From an archaeon (GTDB taxonomy: Archaea > Nanobdellota > Nanobdellia > Woesearchaeales > GW2011-AR15), in the NCBI GenBank assembly GCA_018671515.1, contig JABHHN010000045.1, forward strand, positions 1-40,159: DNA of 40,159 bases, in the 5' to 3' direction. A model generated the notes under the pieces. The model did no database searches and was not told where the DNA came from. It saw only the letters and a list, made by a program, of their open reading frames with translations. Positions 36,012-40,159 of the stretch are shown here, in pieces. The stretch's first letter is position 1, and the number at the start of each line of letters is the position of its first letter. Position numbers and translations under genes: made by a program.

Positions 36012-36461
36012 CTATTGAGTAATAATTTGTTTTAAAATCTCAACTGCGACTTCTCTTTTATTAGGATACGCTGCTATTGCAATTTTGATATGAAGACAAT
36101 TTCCAGCATCTGTTAATTCATATTTATCAACAAGAAATTTATCTTTGTTCAACCTTATATAGAAATGAAGTCCTTCGTCAAGGCGTGATTCTAATTGATC
36201 TAAAAGCACCTTTTTATCCCCATTTGAGATTTTAGAAAAAAGCTGTTTTAAAAATTTATTTAGAAGTTTAATTTTCTTTACTTCTAAACTAATCACTCTG
36301 ATAACTTTTCCATCTGTAACTATTTGTTTTTTTGATTTAGGTTTAACTTTTTCCTTTTCGTCAACATATGGAAACATCTCAATTACTTTATTCTTAATTA
36401 GTTCAATATCGTCTGATTCATATGAAAATATTCTTAAATTTACATAATGTGCATGCTTCAT
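36012..36461 (-). CDS. COG1325-type exosome-associated RNA-binding protein
   Basis: 149 aa. It begins KHAHYVNLRIFSYE and ends with FYIRLNKDKFLVDKYELTDAGNCLHIKIAIAAYP, the pattern of archaeal proteins annotated as predicted exosome subunits with a dsRBD-like fold. Probably RNA binding. A basic linker (EKVKPKSKKQ) lies near residue 42. ATG 36461 is preferred over an upstream TTG (36482). It may work with the archaeal DnaG/exosome set. Confidence 0.75.
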   Translation of the reverse strand: MKHAHYVNLRIFSYESDDIELIKNKVIEMFPYVDEKEKVKPKSKKQIVTDGKVIRVISLEVKKIKLLNKFLKQLFSKISNGDKKVLLDQLESRLDEGLHFYIRLNKDKFLVDKYELTDAGNCLHIKIAIAAYPNKREVAVEILKQIITQ

Positions 36462-36764
36462 CTTGAAATCTTGAAAAATCAATTATTATTAAACTTTATT
36501 GGATATTAAATTATTAATTTACAATATAGTGTTCAACTATGCTGCACACAAACCTATGCAAGCCATTTTTGGCTTGCTATGACCAAAATATTAATTAAAA
36601 TATGTAATTAAATCAAATAAAAAATTCAACTCCTCCTCTATTAAAATATAATTAATATACAAAAACATATACTAGTATCAATAATAGAAACATTTATATA
36701 TTAGTTTCTTTATTTGTACATATTAAGTAATATTTATTCAGATTTTTAGTATAAAAAAAGAAAC
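36462..36764. other. Gene-free region with one hairpin
   Basis: About 300 bp, divergent. A perfect 7-bp hairpin GCAAGCC (36558-36564), loop ATTTTT, GGCTTGC (36571-36577) is the clearest element. A TATA-like TTTATATATTAG (about 36693-36704) probably serves the recombinase-like gene. No RNA gene was recognised. Confidence 0.4.
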
Positions 36765-37310
36765 ATGAAACAAAATAGCGGTAGCCATGCAAAGTTCCTA
36801 AGTGAAAAAGACTATAATAGATTGAAATGTGAAATAAAAGAGATTAGAGATATTTTCTTAATCAAAGTCTTATATGAAACTGGTTGTGAACTAAACAAAC
36901 TAGTAAAAATTAAAGTAAAAGATATTGTTAATGACTCTATTTGTTTTGATGAAAATAATAACAATCAGAGAAAATCATCCATTTCAAAAAACCTTGCTAA
37001 TAATCTTCAAAAATATATAATTGGAAACTGGTTAAATGAAAATGATTATTTATTTAAGACCAGGCAAAGTGGACATATTTCAACAAAAAGAGTACAACAA
37101 TTAATTAATGATTATAGTATAAAAGCAGGATTACATAAAATCAATACTCAATTCATAAGATATACACATATTGCTCATGCATATCAAAAAGGCATACAAA
37201 ATCAGATAATTTCTAAACAAATTGGTCTAACAAAACAAAGAGTATTTCAAATTATCACAGACTTGAATATAACATCAAATTTAGGAGGATATAATAAATT
37301 TTTTAATTGA
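36765..37310 (+). CDS. Catalytically degenerate tyrosine-recombinase-fold protein
   Basis: 181 aa, only the catalytic domain of the Xer/phage integrase family. The fold markers are clear: FLIKVLYETGCELNKLVKIKVKDI (cf. YxTGLRxSELxxLxxxDI), ISTKRVQQLINDYSIKAGL, and FIRYTHIAHAYQKGI (cf. LRHTxATHLLxxG). Most active-site residues are changed: Arg I is Glu42, the HxxR box has Gln129 with Arg132 kept and His to Tyr133, the second His is Leu155 and the nucleophile Tyr aligns with Ile164. It therefore cannot recombine by the usual chemistry and is more likely a DNA-binding or regulatory protein. Confidence 0.7.
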   Translation: MKQNSGSHAKFLSEKDYNRLKCEIKEIRDIFLIKVLYETGCELNKLVKIKVKDIVNDSICFDENNNNQRKSSISKNLANNLQKYIIGNWLNENDYLFKTRQSGHISTKRVQQLINDYSIKAGLHKINTQFIRYTHIAHAYQKGIQNQIISKQIGLTKQRVFQIITDLNITSNLGGYNKFFN

Positions 37311-37312
37311 AA

Positions 37313-37987
37313 ATGGAAAATAAAAAAAATAATATCATTTTGATAATAATTGCAAATTTAATATTTGTTACTATATTTTTTTCTCAGACAAGTATTGTAA
37401 TCTCAGACCCAACATTAAATAATTCTAACACAACTGCTGAAGGAGGAAATTTGACACCACTCAATATTTATTCAAGTCAACAGCAGACAGGAAGATGGCA
37501 AGGATTTTTTGGTTCTGTTTCTGGTGGAATAACACTAGATGATGGAAGCAATAATACATTTTATGATTGGGGTTTAGTTGAAGCAAATGGAGAAATTTTA
37601 GCAACAAGACAAATTATTACTGATTGGAGTAATATCAATTGTTCAAATCAAACAGAAATATACAAAGAAGAAGAAAGATTAGATATCACTAATGGAAGTA
37701 TAGATAGTATTAATGAAACATTCACTAACACTGCACACCCAACATTTCAAGTATCAGGGCTTACCATAAGTGATTGTAGAGCAACACGAACATATAGTAA
37801 TGGAACTGAAGATGCTGCATTTTGGAATGTTATGTTAAATGTAAACTCAACACTTACAGTTTATACCTCTATAATGGATAATGATCAAATAGGATTTAAT
37901 GAATCATTATATGATTTCCAGCTTTTAGTTCCAGTAAATTGGACATCTGGACAATCAACATATAATATATATATAGAACTTACTTAA
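37313..37987 (+). CDS. Secreted Asn/Thr-rich surface protein
   Basis: 224 aa from ATG 37313; an upstream TTG at 37307 overlaps the previous gene by 4 bp. A membrane/signal segment lies at about 7-28 (IILIIIANLIFVTIFF), followed by an extracellular beta-rich domain with many N-glycosylation sequons (NNSNTT, NCSNQT, NETFT, NVNSTL). The pattern NLTPLNIYSSQQQTGRWQGFFGSVSG resembles secreted proteins common in DPANN genomes. Function unknown, possibly envelope or surface. Follows the recombinase-like gene closely, so maybe co-transcribed. Confidence 0.65.
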   Translation: MENKKNNIILIIIANLIFVTIFFSQTSIVISDPTLNNSNTTAEGGNLTPLNIYSSQQQTGRWQGFFGSVSGGITLDDGSNNTFYDWGLVEANGEILATRQIITDWSNINCSNQTEIYKEEERLDITNGSIDSINETFTNTAHPTFQVSGLTISDCRATRTYSNGTEDAAFWNVMLNVNSTLTVYTSIMDNDQIGFNESLYDFQLLVPVNWTSGQSTYNIYIELT

Positions 37988-38076
37988 ACAAAAATTATTT
38001 TAATTTTTAAATGCCAAACAACTTATTGTTAAACATAAACAAAAGTAATATAAACTAAATAGTCATCGTTTGAGTA

Positions 38077-39036
38077 ATGAAACACAATATCAATGTAACA
38101 ACATATCTGATCATTCTTTTTTACCTTTCTCAACTAATTGGATTATTTGTTGTAAATCAAAGTATACAAGATGTAATAAAAGTAGATGGAATTACCCAAG
38201 TTCAATATGAAGAAGTAGCAGTTGAAAGACCTGAAACAGAGGGTGCTGAATCTTTTAATTTTATGCTTGGTTCTATTTTTGTTGGAACAATGTTAGTATT
38301 AGTCCTAATAAAATTCAGACTTCATAAAGTTTGGAAAATCTGGTTTCTCTTAGCAGTTGGATCCACATTAGCTATTTCACTAAGTATTTTTTTAGATAAT
38401 AGAATTGCTTATATTATAGGATTTATATTTGCATATTTCAAAATTTTTAGACCAAATGTATATGTACATAATTTTACAGAAGTATTCATGTATTCAGGAA
38501 TTGCTGTCCTTTTAGTACCTATATTTGATGTATTCTGGATGCTGATGTTACTTTTAGCAATATCTGTTTATGATGCTTTTGCAGTTTGGAAATCAAAGCA
38601 TATGATAAAAATGGCAAAATTCCAATCAGAAACAAAATTATTTGCAGGATTAAATATCCCATATGAAATTAAAGGACATAAAAAAGGAAAAGTTGTCTCA
38701 TTAAATTCTCCACCTTTACCAGATCATATGAAAAAAGTAAATATAAAATCTAAAATGAATGCTCATGTCAAACAAGAAGGTAGTGTAAGATCTGCAATTC
38801 TTGGTGGAGGGGATATTGCATTCCCATTACTTTTTGCAGGAAGTGTCATGATTGATTTAATAAAATCTGATATTCCGAGAAATCTTGCATTTCTAAAAAC
38901 TTTGCCAGTGCCTCTTTTTGCAGGATTCGCATTGATATATCTTTTCTGGAGAAGTGAGAAAGGTAAGTTCTATCCAGCAATGCCATTTATTACAGTTGGA
39001 TGTCTATTAGGATATGGAATTGTATTATTGATTTAA
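38077..39036 (+). CDS. Presenilin/signal peptide peptidase family protease
   Basis: 319 aa, nine predicted membrane segments, family A22 intramembrane aspartyl protease. The catalytic Asp pair is D166 in ISVYDAF and D246 in LGGGDIAF (GxGD). The C-terminal PAL motif is present as YPAMPF, with Met for Leu. These enzymes cut leftover signal peptides or single-span membrane proteins within the bilayer. The start is probably leaderless, with a TATA-like AATATAAACT about 25 nt before ATG 38077. Possible substrates are the many membrane-anchored secreted proteins of this window. Confidence 0.9.
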   Translation: MKHNINVTTYLIILFYLSQLIGLFVVNQSIQDVIKVDGITQVQYEEVAVERPETEGAESFNFMLGSIFVGTMLVLVLIKFRLHKVWKIWFLLAVGSTLAISLSIFLDNRIAYIIGFIFAYFKIFRPNVYVHNFTEVFMYSGIAVLLVPIFDVFWMLMLLLAISVYDAFAVWKSKHMIKMAKFQSETKLFAGLNIPYEIKGHKKGKVVSLNSPPLPDHMKKVNIKSKMNAHVKQEGSVRSAILGGGDIAFPLLFAGSVMIDLIKSDIPRNLAFLKTLPVPLFAGFALIYLFWRSEKGKFYPAMPFITVGCLLGYGIVLLI

Positions 39037-39128
39037 ATTTTTTATATAATATACAAATATTTGTTTTTTTTAATTTTATCAAATAATAGTAACCACTATA
39101 AATCAATATATTGGTGAAATAAAAAATA

Positions 39129-40001
39129 TCAAAAAAGATAATATCCATTAAACCTAGAATCATTAAATTGAAATTTGGTTAATAATTGAAATGAAGAATT
39201 ACGTTTTAATTCTTTTTCTCCAAAAGGTATATCAATAAATCTTGAAGGTGTAGTATACCCCATACCATTCATAATTGTTCCATCAGAAAAATATAATATA
39301 TCTGATAATTTAAATTTTGTAGCTAAACCATCTAAATTGGGTTTAAAAAAACCTGAAAATGAAAAATCATTTTCAATTGGATTTTTATAATCAACAAAAC
39401 CAATTGAAATATCTTCACTTAATGGTTTATTATTTTTATCATAAACAGTTACAACTAATTCATTTTTTTCTGGAGCATATATAGTATTATCATGAGTATA
39501 TTTTTTTACATTTTTTAATACTGGAATTTGATCTTCAAAACGCATATGTGTATCCCATAATTCACATATAACTAAATCAATAAAAACCCTTTTATCAAGA
39601 TTATAAAATTCTTTTGAGGGCTTATATTTTTTTGCATCTTCTTTATGAATTTCTAAATGTTGTGTATACCCTTCAAATCCTCTAGAATATAATTTTGTAT
39701 TTCTTCCTTTATTTTTTATTTTTTTAAAACCCAATTCATTTGTAATTTTTTCAACTAAAAAAATATTTTCTTTAATATGATCAACTAAAGAAACATAACC
39801 AACTCCTTGTTGAAGTGCAGTATAACCTAAAATACCTGTTCCTGTTCCCAAGTCAACTAATCTTAAATTCTTCAACTCTTCCTTTGAATATGTATCTAAT
39901 GTATTTTTAATAGATTTTTGTAAAGTCAAAGTTCTATCAATATCTGTCAAACAAGCTACACTTAATGATACATTAGAAATTAAATTTGGATTTTGGCTCA
40001 A
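39129..40001 (-). CDS. PRMT-like class I SAM methyltransferase, possibly 5'-truncated
   Basis: About 290 aa. SAM motif I LVDLGTGTGILGYTAL, VSLVDHIKENIFL, then DLVICELWDTHMRFEDQI resembles the ELWD/E-loop region of protein arginine methyltransferases and their relatives, and the C-terminal part is beta-rich. The protein target is unknown. The only plausible start is TTG 40001; no ATG exists upstream before the stop at 40023-40025, which lies in the IS end. The IS may have removed the original 5' end and promoter. ACLTDIDRTLTLQKSI near the start looks like the normal family N-terminus, so little is missing. Confidence 0.72.
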   Translation of the reverse strand: MSQNPNLISNVSLSVACLTDIDRTLTLQKSIKNTLDTYSKEELKNLRLVDLGTGTGILGYTALQQGVGYVSLVDHIKENIFLVEKITNELGFKKIKNKGRNTKLYSRGFEGYTQHLEIHKEDAKKYKPSKEFYNLDKRVFIDLVICELWDTHMRFEDQIPVLKNVKKYTHDNTIYAPEKNELVVTVYDKNNKPLSEDISIGFVDYKNPIENDFSFSGFFKPNLDGLATKFKLSDILYFSDGTIMNGMGYTTPSRFIDIPFGEKELKRNSSFQLLTKFQFNDSRFNGYYLF

Positions 40002-40020
40002 AGACTCTGAAACTAAATTA

Positions 40021-40159
40021 GGCTAATATGAAACCCTTGTTATTCTGATTATTATCAGAATAACTTTTTTGTTCAATCTTATCAATCGATCTATATTAAA
40101 TGCAATTACTCTTGTCAGAAATTCTACTTTTTGAGTTTTATGATGTCTAGATTTGATAC
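40021..40159 (-). mobile_element. IS end with transposase C-terminus, right copy
   Basis: Base-for-base reverse complement of 1-139, including the transposase tail (stop at 40023-40025 read on the minus strand) and the 11-bp hairpin (40039-40064). The IS terminus, GGCTAATATGAAACCC, faces inward, 19 bp from the methyltransferase start. The two inner flanks differ, so no target duplication links these copies. Confidence 0.6.

Noticed and set aside
36625-36650. Minus-strand GAGGAGGAG as a ribosome site for a small gene
   Set aside because: The only start after it is a TTG too close to the site, with a frame of about 12 codons.
36765-37310. Active integrase marking a mobile island
   Set aside because: Catalytic residues are missing and no attachment-site duplication or tRNA target is visible nearby.
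1-40159. Complete linear virus or plasmid with terminal inverted repeats
   Set aside because: The content is core chromosomal (trp operon, dnaG, uppS, trpS) with no replication, capsid or packaging genes, and the repeat encodes a transposase-like tail.

Overview
The window is AT-rich (roughly 28-30% G+C by eye) and archaeal. The evidence is an archaeal-type DnaG primase, a cis-prenyltransferase, a COG1325-type exosome-associated RNA-binding protein, class III signal-peptide pilin genes, TATA-box promoters with leaderless or short-leader starts mixed with GGAGG/GGTGA Shine-Dalgarno sites, a presenilin-type membrane protease and a eukaryotic/archaeal-type TrpRS. The class III pilin, the giant Cys-rich surface protein with Ca-binding repeats and several small conserved families suggest a DPANN archaeon (Woesearchaeota/Pacearchaeota-like). 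That placement is inference. There are no tRNA or rRNA genes, CRISPR arrays or phage genes.

Layout. Both ends carry the same 139-bp sequence in inverted orientation (1-139 and 40021-40159). It reads as the tail of a DDE-type transposase plus an IS end with an 11-bp hairpin, so the segment lies between two inward-pointing copies of one insertion sequence. From 186 to 4388 is a type IV pilus/archaellum-like assembly operon: a winged-helix protein, the secretion ATPase and two TadC/GspF membrane proteins. A 2-hydroxyacid dehydrogenase and a TauE/SafE permease run the other way. At 6310 is a prepilin-like gene behind a 14-codon upstream ORF, then uppS. Next comes a 518-nt non-coding stretch with a GC-rich structured RNA candidate under its own TATA box, then dnaG. 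An HD-domain protein and a membrane-anchored parvulin foldase follow.

From 11663 to 19476 is the most unusual accessory block: an 897-aa Cys-rich surface protein with Ca-binding DxDxDG repeats, two tandem HerA/VirB4-like ATPases and a convergent 696-aa lipoprotein with a metzincin-type HExxHxxxxxH site and its own DxDxDG motif. I read it as a candidate, uncharacterised cell-surface or translocation system.

After two small conserved genes and a divergent purine nucleoside phosphorylase comes a block of thirteen close-packed minus-strand genes. These are trpE-G-D-C-F-B-A, a methyltransferase, a YggS-type PLP protein, a second methyltransferase, trpS and two LysE-type exporters. The TrpRS carries an N-terminal PheRS-beta-like B3/B4 domain, a fusion I do not know of in TrpRS. 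Divergent from trpE is an HTH plus ACT-like protein that is a candidate amino-acid-sensing regulator. The right end has a radical SAM protein, the COG1325 protein, a tyrosine-recombinase-fold protein that has lost most catalytic residues, a secreted Asn-rich protein, a presenilin homologue and a PRMT-like methyltransferase next to the second IS end.
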